A stretch of DNA of 64,000 nucleotides. Origin: Deltaproteobacteria bacterium RIFCSPHIGHO2_01_FULL_43_49. Lineage in GTDB: Bacteria; UBA10199; SPLOWO2-01-44-7. This document shows, in pieces, positions 18,028-25,337 of the stretch (position 1 is the stretch's first letter; each line of letters begins with the position of its first letter). Under the pieces are notes generated by a model, which worked only from the letters and a program-made list of their open reading frames with translations, was not told the DNA's origin and did not search any database. The translations under genes and the position numbers were made by a program. The stretch covers positions 1 to 64,000 of the forward strand of contig MGRG01000014.1 of assembly GCA_001798075.1 (NCBI GenBank). The letters run 5' to 3'.

Positions 18028-18905
18028 AACTGCATGACGAAGTCGCCAATTTGAATTTCGTCGTTGGGGCTTAAGATGTGTTCGTGAACCTTCTGGCCAT
18101 TGACCATTGTCCCGTTGGAACTATTGAGGTCGACAACAAGATACTCTTCTCCCTGGATTCTGATTTCTGCGTGTTGCCTAGAGACCTTTGCATCTTTGAG
18201 GACGATCTGGTTGTTGTGTGAGCGCCCAATGGAAAGGGTATTGGTGATGTAAAATGTTTTACCGACATTTTCTTGGCCGGCAATAATAGTCACCGCGGGT
18301 TTTGTTTCCAACTGCGGCTTCGTTGCCTCTAGCCATTCTTGTTTATCACCCGCTTCCTTGGCCTCTTCTTCCCATTCATCCACTTCTTCTTCAATGCGCA
18401 ACGGCTTTTCTATTTCTTCTAAAGAGCCAAACAGATCTTCATCTCCTTTGAACAGACCTTCATAGCGCTGAACATTGGTTTGTACTCCTTTTAAAACTTG
18501 TTCGAAACGCCGTATCTTGTCATCTGTTGCTTTCGATTGGTTTTGGAACTCTTCTTTTGAAAATTCCCCCAGTTTTTGGCGAAACTGGAGTTCCTCCAAG
18601 ATTTCTTTGTGATCTTTTAAATTTGCTTGAATTTTATCTCTTGTCTCATAGAGGGTGGCCAGCTCTCTGTCGATATCTTGTTTTTTGGCAAGTAGTTGGT
18701 CCGTCAAAGTTTGTAGCTTTACGGTGTAATCGTTGTGGACTTTTCCATAAACGGAAGGGGAGACTTCAGAGCGCCCCTGTTCAATTTTTGAGAGCCTTTC
18801 CTTGATAATGTGCCGTTCTTCCTTGAGTTTTAGCGCTTCGTCCAGGAGCTTTTGGTTGACCGGAAATTCAACGCTGCTGGCCTGTTTCTCTTTTTCCTGT
18901 GCCAT
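18018..18905 (-). CDS. Coiled-coil protein with C-terminal FHA domain
   Basis: Residues about 20-160 are charged and heptad-like (ALKLKEERHIIKERLSKIEQ, TRDKIQANLKDHKEILEELQ), predicting a long coiled coil. An acidic linker follows. The C-terminal 85 residues are an FHA phosphothreonine-binding domain: LSIGRSHNNQIVLKD, VSRQHAEI, DLNSSNGTMVNGQ. It is a likely adaptor for Ser/Thr kinase signalling such as the PEGA kinase at 29.3 kb. No signal peptide. Confidence 0.85.
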   Translation of the reverse strand: MAQEKEKQASSVEFPVNQKLLDEALKLKEERHIIKERLSKIEQGRSEVSPSVYGKVHNDYTVKLQTLTDQLLAKKQDIDRELATLYETRDKIQANLKDHKEILEELQFRQKLGEFSKEEFQNQSKATDDKIRRFEQVLKGVQTNVQRYEGLFKGDEDLFGSLEEIEKPLRIEEEVDEWEEEAKEAGDKQEWLEATKPQLETKPAVTIIAGQENVGKTFYITNTLSIGRSHNNQIVLKDAKVSRQHAEIRIQGEEYLVVDLNSSNGTMVNGQKVHEHILSPNDEIQIGDFVMQFQR

Positions 18906-19078
18906 AGACCCATAAAAATAAGCTCAAAAGGAAGCCCTGTCAACTCAATGATCAATCTGCCCCTTAGCAGTGTGTTGACAAAGTCGCTTCCGGGATGGTT
19001 TTTCGAAAAGACGCGGTTCCCGCCGGGTCGTCCCGGCGGGATCGCTCGGCTCGCTGCACGCCCTTTCCACATCCTAAT

Positions 19079-19262
19079 GGACCCTCTGAAAAATTCGCGT
19101 GAGCGAGCTGTTTGAGAAAAGCCTCTCGGAGCCCTGCCGAACCTTATGGGGGTTATGAAAGTCGGCGGGACGAGAGCGGAGGTGGCATTTTGGGGATCTC
19201 CTCAAAATGACCACCGTCTTTTCGAAAATAGCGAGCGGAAGCGAATTTTTTAGAGGACCCTA
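19079..19262 (+). repeat. C-family structured element, copy C1
   Basis: The core GTGAGCGAGCTG...TAGCGAGCGGAAGC is flanked by complementary arms GAAAAATTCGC/GCGAATTTTTT. Inside, CTCTCG pairs with CGAGAG and CCCTGCCGA with TCGGCGGG around a loop ACCTTATGGGGGTT. A third stem GGTGGCATTTTGGGG pairs with CCTCAAAATGACCACC. Copies at 54878, 42329 (minus strand) and 42888 keep the fold with compensatory changes. Confidence 0.9.
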
Positions 19263-19310
19263 AACTCAATCATTGCAAGTGTGAGAGACTTCTTTTATGT
19301 GAAAGTTACT

Positions 19311-20354
19311 ATGACGACTTGGCTTGCGATTTTTGTTGCTGCCGTGGCTTTGGGTGGGTTGTTTTTGGGGCTTTGGTTTTGGTCGCGCAAAAAAGCTCCG
19401 GACACCTCCTTTTTACTTTTGCAGCAGCAGTTGGATGCTATCAGAGACCAGCTCCGCCAGACATTAGAAGGGAATGCTTCGAGGATGGATACGCGATTGG
19501 ATAACGCGGCTAAGGTTTTTATGAATTTAGAAACTCGCATGGTGAAGATCGAAGAGGTTACTCGTCAAGTTTTAGAAGTTGGCAAAGATATCTCGACCCT
19601 CCAACAGATTTTAAAAGCCCCTAAGTTGCGTGGAAATTTCAGTGAACAGCTCTTGTCTGATTTACTTTCCCAAATGATGCCACAGGATAATTTTGAGCTG
19701 CAATATACTTTTAGAAGCGGGGAGCGTGTGGATGCAGTCATCAAAACAGCTCAAGGATTGGTTTCCATCGATGCCAAATTTCCTTTGGAAAATTTTCAGC
19801 GTTTGGTTCTTTGTGACAACGAAGACGAGAAAAAGGCATTACGAAAATCATTTATATCCGATGTCAAGAAACACGTTGACGATATTGCCTCCAAATATAT
19901 TTTGCCGGCGGAAGGCACATTTGAGTTTGCACTTATGTACATTCCCGCTGAAAATGTTTATTATGAAATTATTACGCGTGATTTAGCTTCGGGTGAAAAT
20001 GCATCGATTGTTTATTACGCGATGAAGAAAAAAGTGATTCCCGTCTCACCCAACACTTTCTATGCTTATTTGCAGACGATTTTGTTGGGTTTAAGGGGGA
20101 TGCAGGTCGAAAAAAGAGTCAAAGAAGTTTTAACAGAAATGTCACGGCTCAAAAAAGATCTGGACGGGTTTCGAGGTGATTTTGGAAAGCTGGGTAAACA
20201 CTTAAGCGATGCCTTATCCAGCTTTGAAAAGTCAGATAAGAGATTATCTCGTTTCGAAGGAAGGCTCACCACTCTTGAGATTACACCGCAAGTTGAGGTT
20301 TTAGAAGAGGGGAAGGAATCCCATCCTGAAGCCATTGTAAGTCCCCCTTCTTGA
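19311..20354 (+). CDS. rmuC: RmuC family protein
   Basis: RmuC proteins are membrane-anchored, coiled-coil proteins with a nuclease-like fold that limit inversions at short inverted repeats in E. coli, which is notable in a genome this rich in palindromes. An N-terminal membrane helix (TTWLAIFVAAVALGGLFLGL) precedes a coiled coil and the RmuC core (LSQMMPQDNFELQYTFRSGE, VSIDAKFPLENFQRLV, AENVYYEIITRD, VSPNTFYAYLQTILLGLRGM). I place the start at ATG 19311 rather than GTG 19281. It is 347 residues. Confidence 0.92.
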   Translation: MTTWLAIFVAAVALGGLFLGLWFWSRKKAPDTSFLLLQQQLDAIRDQLRQTLEGNASRMDTRLDNAAKVFMNLETRMVKIEEVTRQVLEVGKDISTLQQILKAPKLRGNFSEQLLSDLLSQMMPQDNFELQYTFRSGERVDAVIKTAQGLVSIDAKFPLENFQRLVLCDNEDEKKALRKSFISDVKKHVDDIASKYILPAEGTFEFALMYIPAENVYYEIITRDLASGENASIVYYAMKKKVIPVSPNTFYAYLQTILLGLRGMQVEKRVKEVLTEMSRLKKDLDGFRGDFGKLGKHLSDALSSFEKSDKRLSRFEGRLTTLEITPQVEVLEEGKESHPEAIVSPPS

Positions 20355-20370
20355 GTTTTTCAAAAAGGTT

Positions 20371-20399
20371 TTCCAAAAGGGCCGCTGAATCTGTATAAT
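20371..20399 (+). promoter_or_regulatory. Candidate promoter for the Cys-rich protein gene
   Basis: A perfect -10 TATAAT lies at 20394-20399 with a weak -35 TTCCAA 17 nt upstream. It lies 78 nt before the next ATG and just after the rmuC stop. This is a sequence-only prediction. Confidence 0.5.
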
Positions 20400-20476
20400 T
20401 CCATTATCGAGGAAAGAGAAGGGCACCCATTATACGATGTTGTGATCCTGTTTTTTTTGAAAGGGGGTGTTAGTAG

Positions 20477-20830
20477 ATGCGAAATTTAATGAAGGTGTTG
20501 GGTGCGGTCGTTTGTATCGTTGGCTTTTGGGTGGCCTCCAGTGGTGCCAAAGATCTCAAGACTTGGGAAAACGGGTCTTTGCTATTGAGTCCAGCAACCG
20601 ATTCCGTTCAACCTGTTCTTTGTTCCGCAGTGAATGCCGATAAATCTATGCTGCTTGCTCAGTCTTCTTGTCCTGGTGGTGGACATGGCTGTATTACTTC
20701 AGCCTGTGGTGTTATGTCGGGACAGATTTATTGCTGTCCTTATGGGCATCGTTATCTCAATCACTGCGATTGTCTTTGCTATACTGGCAATAATTTTGAC
20801 TGTAACTCTTATTCCTATTGTAACCAGTAG
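20477..20830 (+). CDS. Small secreted cysteine-rich protein
   Basis: This 117-residue protein has a signal peptide (MKVLGAVVCIVGFWVASSGA) and a mature region with 11 cysteines, clustered at the C-terminus: CPGGGHGCITSAC, CCPYGHRYLNHCDCLCY, CNSYSYC. Close cysteine spacing suggests disulfides or metal binding in the periplasm or outside the cell. A GGGGG-rich ribosome-binding site precedes the ATG, and a good promoter lies upstream, so it is probably a monocistronic, expressed gene. I do not recognise the family; the CCP/GH pattern is only loosely granulin-like. Confidence 0.7.
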   Translation: MRNLMKVLGAVVCIVGFWVASSGAKDLKTWENGSLLLSPATDSVQPVLCSAVNADKSMLLAQSSCPGGGHGCITSACGVMSGQIYCCPYGHRYLNHCDCLCYTGNNFDCNSYSYCNQ

Positions 20831-20838
20831 CCAGGAAG

Positions 20839-21636
20839 CTAGAGGAAAATCTTTAATGGACGTACTCCACCCCGCGCTGTGACTTTTGCATAGCGCGGGA
20901 CATGGAAATAGAGTTTACCACCATCGATAAAAATCATTCCAGAACGCATTTCCGAAGTTATTGTTACCTTTTGACCGGGCCTTAAAAAACCCTTCACTAA
21001 ATGGTAGTTGTTTTTAGGATAGTGAAAAGGTTCCCGAACGAAGTATTGAATCCTTTTCGAAAACGGAGAGTCCTTTTTCCCACCCGCTGAATAGAGTGCT
21101 GCTGTGGAACCGGCCCCGGTTGCGACCCAAACGCCAGAGCTTTTTTGTTCTTCTTTTTTGAGCCCAATACGGATTTGGTATCTTGCCGTCTCTCCTTGTA
21201 GCCTGCAAGCGAAAAGCATATCGTTGAGCGCACAATAAGGTAATTTCACGCCGCTTATTCTAATTTCCAATCTTGGAAGCTCTACGGGTTTCCTTTTCCC
21301 CGAAAAAATTTCTTTGAGACGCCTTTTAAAATTTTTGGGATTCGCGTGGCAAAAATAGCCCGTACTTGTCTGAGGCGCTGAATTAATGCCAAAAAGAAGT
21401 GCTGAACCCGCAAAATGGGATGCCGCCAAAACAGTGCCATCTCCACCCACCGTAATAATCAAATCGGTTTTAAGAGGATTCTTAAGTTTGTTACGATCCA
21501 CCACACGAAACCGAACGTCTAGACTTTCCAACAAGTGGATGACCTCCTTTAGTGTTTCTTTGTGGATGTGTTTGGTCGTTTTGCGGAGATCATGAAAATG
21601 GAGTTTTGTGACGACAACAACTTGCTTAATCTTCAT
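20839..21636 (-). CDS. nadK: NAD kinase
   Basis: NAD kinase phosphorylates NAD to NADP. The diagnostic GGDGT lies in IITVGGDGTVLAASH, followed by GINSAPQTSTGYF and the conserved VWVATGAGSTAAL region. I place the start at ATG 21636 (MKIKQVVVVTKLHFHD, 265 residues). The longer ORF in the track would add 22 residues encoded by the adjacent short-repeat array. It is divergent from nadD, so the two NAD(P)-synthesis genes share a repeat-filled intergenic region. Confidence 0.9.
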   Translation of the reverse strand: MKIKQVVVVTKLHFHDLRKTTKHIHKETLKEVIHLLESLDVRFRVVDRNKLKNPLKTDLIITVGGDGTVLAASHFAGSALLFGINSAPQTSTGYFCHANPKNFKRRLKEIFSGKRKPVELPRLEIRISGVKLPYCALNDMLFACRLQGETARYQIRIGLKKEEQKSSGVWVATGAGSTAALYSAGGKKDSPFSKRIQYFVREPFHYPKNNYHLVKGFLRPGQKVTITSEMRSGMIFIDGGKLYFHVPRYAKVTARGGVRPLKIFL

Positions 21637-21682
21637 ACGAGGGCTATATTGTTTTAAAATCCAAAAGAGGTCAAACAAAAAT

Positions 21683-21811
21683 AACCAATGACCAAGCACC
21701 AATTACCAGATAATAACCAAATACCAATAACCAAACTTTAATTGTTTGGTAATAGATTATTGTGAAATTGGTGATTGTTTGGTGTTTGGAATTTGGTTAT
21801 TGGTTATTTAG
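21683..21811. repeat. Inverted array of degenerate AACCAAT-type short repeats
   Basis: The nadK-nadD spacer is made of variants of AATAACCAA/ATACCAA on the left and their complements (TTGGTAAT, GTTTGGTGTTTGG, TTGGTTATTGG) on the right, making a long imperfect hairpin. No promoter motif is evident within it, although it separates two divergent genes. Confidence 0.9.
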
Positions 21812-22345
21812 ATGACACCTACTTCAAAAATAGGCATCTTGGGTGGTTCGTTTAATCCGCCGCATCTGGGGCACGTGGGAATTTGTCGTTATGTTTTGGA
21901 GCAAAAGAAGGTGGATGAGGTTTGGGTGATTCCCTGTTTTGAGCATCCTTTTGATAAACCGTTAGTCTCTTTTGATCATCGGTTTAAAATGTGTGAACTG
22001 ACTTTTAAAGAATTTGACGACAAGGCTGTCGTGAAAGATGTCGAAAAACAGCTGGGTGGAAAAAGTTTTACGTTGCGAACCGTTCAATTCCTCAAAAAAG
22101 AAAACCCCAAATTGGAGTTTTTTTTGATTTTGGGAGAAGACGCGGCCAAAGAGGCAAAAACTTGGCATCAATATGACAAGCTAAAAAAAGCTGTTAGCTG
22201 GCTTATTATACCGCGTGGGCCAGAATCACCAGTTCCCGACGTGAGTGCCACGGATATCCGCAAGATATTGCAGGAAGGGAAAAATGTGGGAAAATATCTG
22301 CCGCAACTGGTCTATCAATACATTGTCCAAAATCGTTTGTATTAA
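21812..22345 (+). CDS. nadD: Nicotinate-nucleotide adenylyltransferase
   Basis: NadD makes nicotinate adenine dinucleotide in NAD synthesis. The nucleotidyltransferase motif GGSFNPPHLGHVGI starts at residue 10 with the HxGH box. The C-terminal VSATDIRKILQEGK corresponds to the ISxTxIR motif. It is 177 residues, slightly shorter than usual (190-215). It is probably functionally paired with the divergent nadK. Confidence 0.92.
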   Translation: MTPTSKIGILGGSFNPPHLGHVGICRYVLEQKKVDEVWVIPCFEHPFDKPLVSFDHRFKMCELTFKEFDDKAVVKDVEKQLGGKSFTLRTVQFLKKENPKLEFFLILGEDAAKEAKTWHQYDKLKKAVSWLIIPRGPESPVPDVSATDIRKILQEGKNVGKYLPQLVYQYIVQNRLY

Positions 22346-22350
22346 GAAAG

Positions 22351-22401
22351 TGCTGAAAAAGTAGTAGGGCCTGCCCCGGGCCACCCACTACTTTTTCAGA
22401 A
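22351..22401. repeat. A-family palindrome, copy A2 (short)
   Basis: Perfect arms CTGAAAAAGTAGT/ACTACTTTTTCAG enclose AGGGCCTGCCCCGGGCCACCC. The central stem of A1/A3 is missing, so this is an internally deleted copy. It lies between the convergent nadD and lemA stops and could work as a bidirectional terminator. Confidence 0.9.
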
Positions 22402-22959
22402 CTAAAACTTAACCTTGGGGACTTCTTTGGCTGCTTCTTCTGCTTTGAAATAGACCTGTTGTTTGGGAAAAACGGTGAATCGAACAACAATATTATTGGG
22501 AAATTGTTGTGCAAAGGTGTTGTAAGCGTTGACTTGTTCGTTAAAACGTCGACGTTCGACGGAAATCCGATTTTCGGTTCCAGCGAGTTCATCCTGCAGG
22601 GCTAAAAAATTTTCGTTGGCTTTAAGCTGGGGATAGTTTTCGGCAACAACCAGCAAACGACCCAAGGCGGCAGTGAGTTGGTCATTGGCCGCAATTTTGT
22701 CTGGGATAGTCTGGGCCTGACCAACTTTGGCCCTTGCTTCCGTCACATCAATAAAAACTTTTTGCTCGTGGGCAGCATAGCCTTTGACTGTCTCCACAAG
22801 ATTAGGAATCAGGTCATTTCGTCTTTGTAAAACATTTTCTACCTGAGACCAGCCTTCTTGCACCCCTTGATTAAGCTTAACGATCTGATTGTATTTCCCA
22901 ACCCCCATCAAGGCCACAATGACGACAACTGCCAATACAATCCAAAGAGTTTTTTTCAT
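22402..22959 (-). CDS. lemA: LemA family protein
   Basis: LemA proteins are single-pass inner-membrane helical-bundle proteins of poorly known role. The N-terminal helix (LWIVLAVVVIVALMGVGKYN) is followed by the family core QEGWSQVENVLQRRNDLIPN, VETVKGYAAHE and YNTFAQQFPNNIV. It is 185 residues. It overlaps the upstream nucleotidyltransferase gene by 4 nt and lies near a TPM-domain gene, a recurrent LemA partner in bacteria. Confidence 0.92.
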   Translation of the reverse strand: MKKTLWIVLAVVVIVALMGVGKYNQIVKLNQGVQEGWSQVENVLQRRNDLIPNLVETVKGYAAHEQKVFIDVTEARAKVGQAQTIPDKIAANDQLTAALGRLLVVAENYPQLKANENFLALQDELAGTENRISVERRRFNEQVNAYNTFAQQFPNNIVVRFTVFPKQQVYFKAEEAAKEVPKVKF

Positions 22960-23660
22960 AGGTCCTCCAACTTGTCGACGAATCTAATCATCGTCTTGAG
23001 TTCTGTCAAGTAGGCTTCCAAGATTGATGGCACTTCCTCTTTTCTGGGATAGGCATGGTGCCCCTCTCGCACTTCGATGAGATTTAAAAAAACATCGGAA
23101 TGGATATCTGTCAGGAGGGCCAATTGCTCGATTCTTTTTTGCCAATTTTGTTCGGGTTTTCTTTTAAGAAGGTATAAAATTCCTTTCATTAGAGTGAGAA
23201 TTGACGGCAGTGATTTCATGATAAAGCCTATCAAAATTTTAGAGTCACCGCTTAAACAGGCTGGGTGATTTTTTAGCTGAAGATATTTAGCACGCAATTC
23301 TGTTTCTAGTTGGTGTCTTAAGTTATGGAGGTGGACAGTAAAAAGAGGGAGTGGTTTTCCCAACAAGATCTTATGTGATTCTTGAAGTTCCAAAAATTCA
23401 AGAGGAAAAACGTCGATAGAGCTCTTAAAAAACTCAATATCCCAAATGAGGGGAGGGGGGTTCTGTTTCAACCATTTTTTGATAACTTTTTGGCCCGTCA
23501 GTGGGTTTGTTTCTAAAGTTTTTTGAGTTAGAATCAAGAGATTATAATTAGAAATTTTATCCTGATAATTTCCACTGACCGCTGACCCGTAGAGAACAAC
23601 CGATTCCAGGTTATGGCTAAAACATCCCTGGATTGTCGGTATCAAATCTTCTGGCTTCAT
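22956..23660 (-). CDS. Degenerate nucleotidyltransferase-fold protein
   Basis: The N-terminal 60 residues resemble an MNT/KNTase domain (ESVVLYGSAVSGNYQDKISN), with the GS motif kept. The catalytic Asp pair usually written SDxDLL reads SNYNLLIL, so two acidic ligands are replaced by Asn. The rest is helical (ILYLLKRKPEQNWQKRIEQL) and may be a HEPN-like or substrate domain. It is cotranscribed with lemA (4-nt overlap). Probably catalytically inactive; role unknown. Confidence 0.6.
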   Translation of the reverse strand: MKPEDLIPTIQGCFSHNLESVVLYGSAVSGNYQDKISNYNLLILTQKTLETNPLTGQKVIKKWLKQNPPPLIWDIEFFKSSIDVFPLEFLELQESHKILLGKPLPLFTVHLHNLRHQLETELRAKYLQLKNHPACLSGDSKILIGFIMKSLPSILTLMKGILYLLKRKPEQNWQKRIEQLALLTDIHSDVFLNLIEVREGHHAYPRKEEVPSILEAYLTELKTMIRFVDKLEDL

Positions 23661-23671
23661 ATTACCTCCTA

Positions 23672-23776
23672 TTAAAAATTAAATATAAAAAATCAAATTC
23701 CAAAATGACAATCCAAAATCTAAAATTTTTGAATTTTGGTATGTCATTTTGACTTTTGCATTTTGGATTTTAATTT
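23672..23776. repeat. Inverted array of AAAATCCAA-type short repeats
   Basis: The stretch contains repeated AAATC/CAAAATG units on the left (CCAAAATGACAATCCAAAAT) and complementary ATTTTGG/CATTTTG units on the right. The halves form a long AT-rich hairpin between two minus-strand genes. Confidence 0.9.
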
Positions 23777-24514
23777 TTACCATCCCACAGAACCTCCTCC
23801 CCCTCCGGAAGATCCTCCACCAAAACCTCCAAATCCACCACCACCACCGAAACCCCCAAAGGAGCTTCCTCTACTGCCACTTGTCAGCAACATCGCTAAA
23901 AATAATTTTGGATGACGGATAAAAAGAATAATAAAAATAAGAATGATTAATAAAGTAAAAATTGATTGCAGTTTGCTGCTCTTTTTTGGTGGCGCCCTTT
24001 CGGCACTCGCAGGGTTTGTAAAGAGGTCGTTGAGCGCCGTTACCGTATCGATAATTCCCGCAGGGATATTGTTCGCTTTTGCTTGAGGAACAAAATAGTC
24101 CCGCAAAAAACGTGTTGCTTTCGCATCATTGAGAATTCCTTCCAGTCCATATCCCACTTCAATACGGGCCTTGCGCTCATTGGGTGCCACCAAAAAGAGC
24201 AAACCATTATCTCTTTCTTTTTTGCCGATTTTCCAGGTTTCAAAAAGTTTTACAGCATAATCTTCGACGGTCTCGCCTTCCAAAGAGGGGACAGTGATAA
24301 TTGCCAATTCAATCGAGGTCTCTTTTTCAAGCCGGCTGGCTAGGTTTTCCAAAGTCCGTTTGGTGTCTTGATTCAGGATTGATGCAAAGTCATTGACATA
24401 CCCTTGAGGGGAGGGTAAAGCCCAAACTACGGACCGTGGACTAAGGACTAGGGACCAAGGACCTAAAAAGAACAAGATAAAGAGGGGGAAGATATGAAAT
24501 TTAAAAAAACGCAT
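23777..24514 (-). CDS. TPM-domain (YgcG-like) membrane protein
   Basis: The signal peptide (MRFFKFHIFPLFILFFLG) is followed by a TPM domain (GYVNDFASILNQDTKRTLEN, IELAIITVPSLEGE, NGLLFLVAPNERKARIEVGY), a second membrane helix (IFTLLIILIFIILFI) and a Gly-rich tail (GGFGGGGGFGGFGGG). TPM proteins are linked to photosystem or membrane-protein upkeep in other organisms; the role here is unknown. The end of the signal peptide is encoded by a GGACCAA short-repeat array. The gene start overlaps the divergent cyclophilin gene by 21 bp. Confidence 0.85.
   Translation of the reverse strand: MRFFKFHIFPLFILFFLGPWSLVLSPRSVVWALPSPQGYVNDFASILNQDTKRTLENLASRLEKETSIELAIITVPSLEGETVEDYAVKLFETWKIGKKERDNGLLFLVAPNERKARIEVGYGLEGILNDAKATRFLRDYFVPQAKANNIPAGIIDTVTALNDLFTNPASAERAPPKKSSKLQSIFTLLIILIFIILFIRHPKLFLAMLLTSGSRGSSFGGFGGGGGFGGFGGGSSGGGGGSVGW
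24427..24466. repeat. GGACTAG-type short repeat inside the TPM signal peptide
   Basis: Units GGACCGTGGACTAAGGACTA and GGGACCAAGGACC repeat with a period near 7. On the minus strand they encode GPWSLVLSPRSVVWA, the end of the signal peptide of the TPM protein. A related array codes a linker in the CoxD fusion at 44438. Confidence 0.9.
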
Positions 24515-25108
24515 ACTGTTTTAGCTGCACTGTTGATACCGATTTTACTGGTGCAATGCAAAGGGAAAGGAAATGAGGTCTCCATGCCAAAGCAAACGAC
24601 GACAAGCAGTTTGGAAGCTCCCAAGACTCCTAATGTGGAGGCTAACAAGAAATATTTTGCAACAATCAAGACATCAAAAGGAAATATTAAAGTAGAGCTT
24701 TATCCCAATGAGGCTCCACTTTCCGTTACTAATTTTGTTCAGTTGGCTCAGAAAAAATTCTATAATGGTCTCACTTTTCACCGCATTATCCCCGGTTTCG
24801 TGGTCCAAGGTGGTGACCCAACGGCAACGGGGTCAGGTGGGCCGGGTTATACGATTCCAGCTGAGATAAAATTACTTCACAAAGAAGGGGCTTTGGCTTG
24901 GGCGAGACTGCCGGAGGTTGATCCCATGGGGAGAACTCTCAACCCAGAGAAACGTTCTAGCGGTTCCCAGTTTTATATTACTTTAACTCCACAACCTTCA
25001 CTAGACGGGGGCTACACCGTTTTTGGCCAAACTGTTGGAGGGATGGATGTGGTCCGCCAAATTCAACGCGGTGACGTTATTCAAGAAGTAGCCATTCAGG
25101 CAGAATAG
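24494..25108 (+). CDS. Cyclophilin-type peptidyl-prolyl isomerase, lipoprotein
   Basis: The lipobox LLVQC lies near residue 22, so it is anchored to a membrane facing the periplasm. The cyclophilin domain contains TSKGNIKVELYPNEAPLSVT, NGLTFHRIIPGFVVQGGDP, the GSQFYITL active-site strand and YTVFGQTVGGMDVV. It catalyses Xaa-Pro isomerisation, assisting folding of exported proteins. A GAGGGGG ribosome-binding site precedes the ATG. Its 5' end overlaps the divergent TPM gene. Confidence 0.93.
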   Translation: MKFKKTHTVLAALLIPILLVQCKGKGNEVSMPKQTTTSSLEAPKTPNVEANKKYFATIKTSKGNIKVELYPNEAPLSVTNFVQLAQKKFYNGLTFHRIIPGFVVQGGDPTATGSGGPGYTIPAEIKLLHKEGALAWARLPEVDPMGRTLNPEKRSSGSQFYITLTPQPSLDGGYTVFGQTVGGMDVVRQIQRGDVIQEVAIQAE

Positions 25109-25110
25109 TT

Positions 25111-25293
25111 TTACACGTGGCCGAAGCTTTTCCTGTGTTTGCCAACGCCAAAAGGAACATGCGGTTTGTTTGTTCTAGAAGGCCCCATTGATTTAGAGCC
25201 CGTCTCTCTGTTCCATCTGTTTTTAGTCTGACTCCATTCGGATTTTTGGTCGGGCTTTTGGGGTGGGGTCTTTTCTTCTATGCGGGACGCCAT
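25111..25293 (-). CDS. Small basic protein of unknown function
   Basis: A 60-residue ORF starts MASRIEEKTPPQKPDQKSEW and ends HVPFGVGKHRKSFGHV. The ATG is preceded by a perfect AAGGAGG 7 nt upstream, strong evidence for a real start (the track's longer form begins further upstream). It is basic, without membrane segments. It lies just downstream of and colinear with the PBP1A gene, converging on the cyclophilin gene. I do not recognise the family. Confidence 0.7.
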   Translation of the reverse strand: MASRIEEKTPPQKPDQKSEWSQTKNRWNRETGSKSMGPSRTNKPHVPFGVGKHRKSFGHV

Positions 25294-25337
25294 ACAATAC
25301 CTCCTTCTGGTGGAATGGTACCACAAAGAGACGAAAA

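Noticed and set aside
21637-21702. N-terminal extension of NAD kinase (MVLGHWLFLFDLFW) as a membrane anchor
   Set aside because: Encoded by the adjacent repeat array; the family core begins at the internal MKIKQVVVV, which I use as the start.
21683-21811. Short-repeat arrays as CRISPR
   Set aside because: Units are 7-9 nt and degenerate, without 25-40 nt repeats or unique spacers, and no cas genes are present.
22351-22401. A2 palindrome called simply as an intrinsic terminator
   Set aside because: It could terminate, but the conserved core shared with five other copies identifies it first as a repeat family member.
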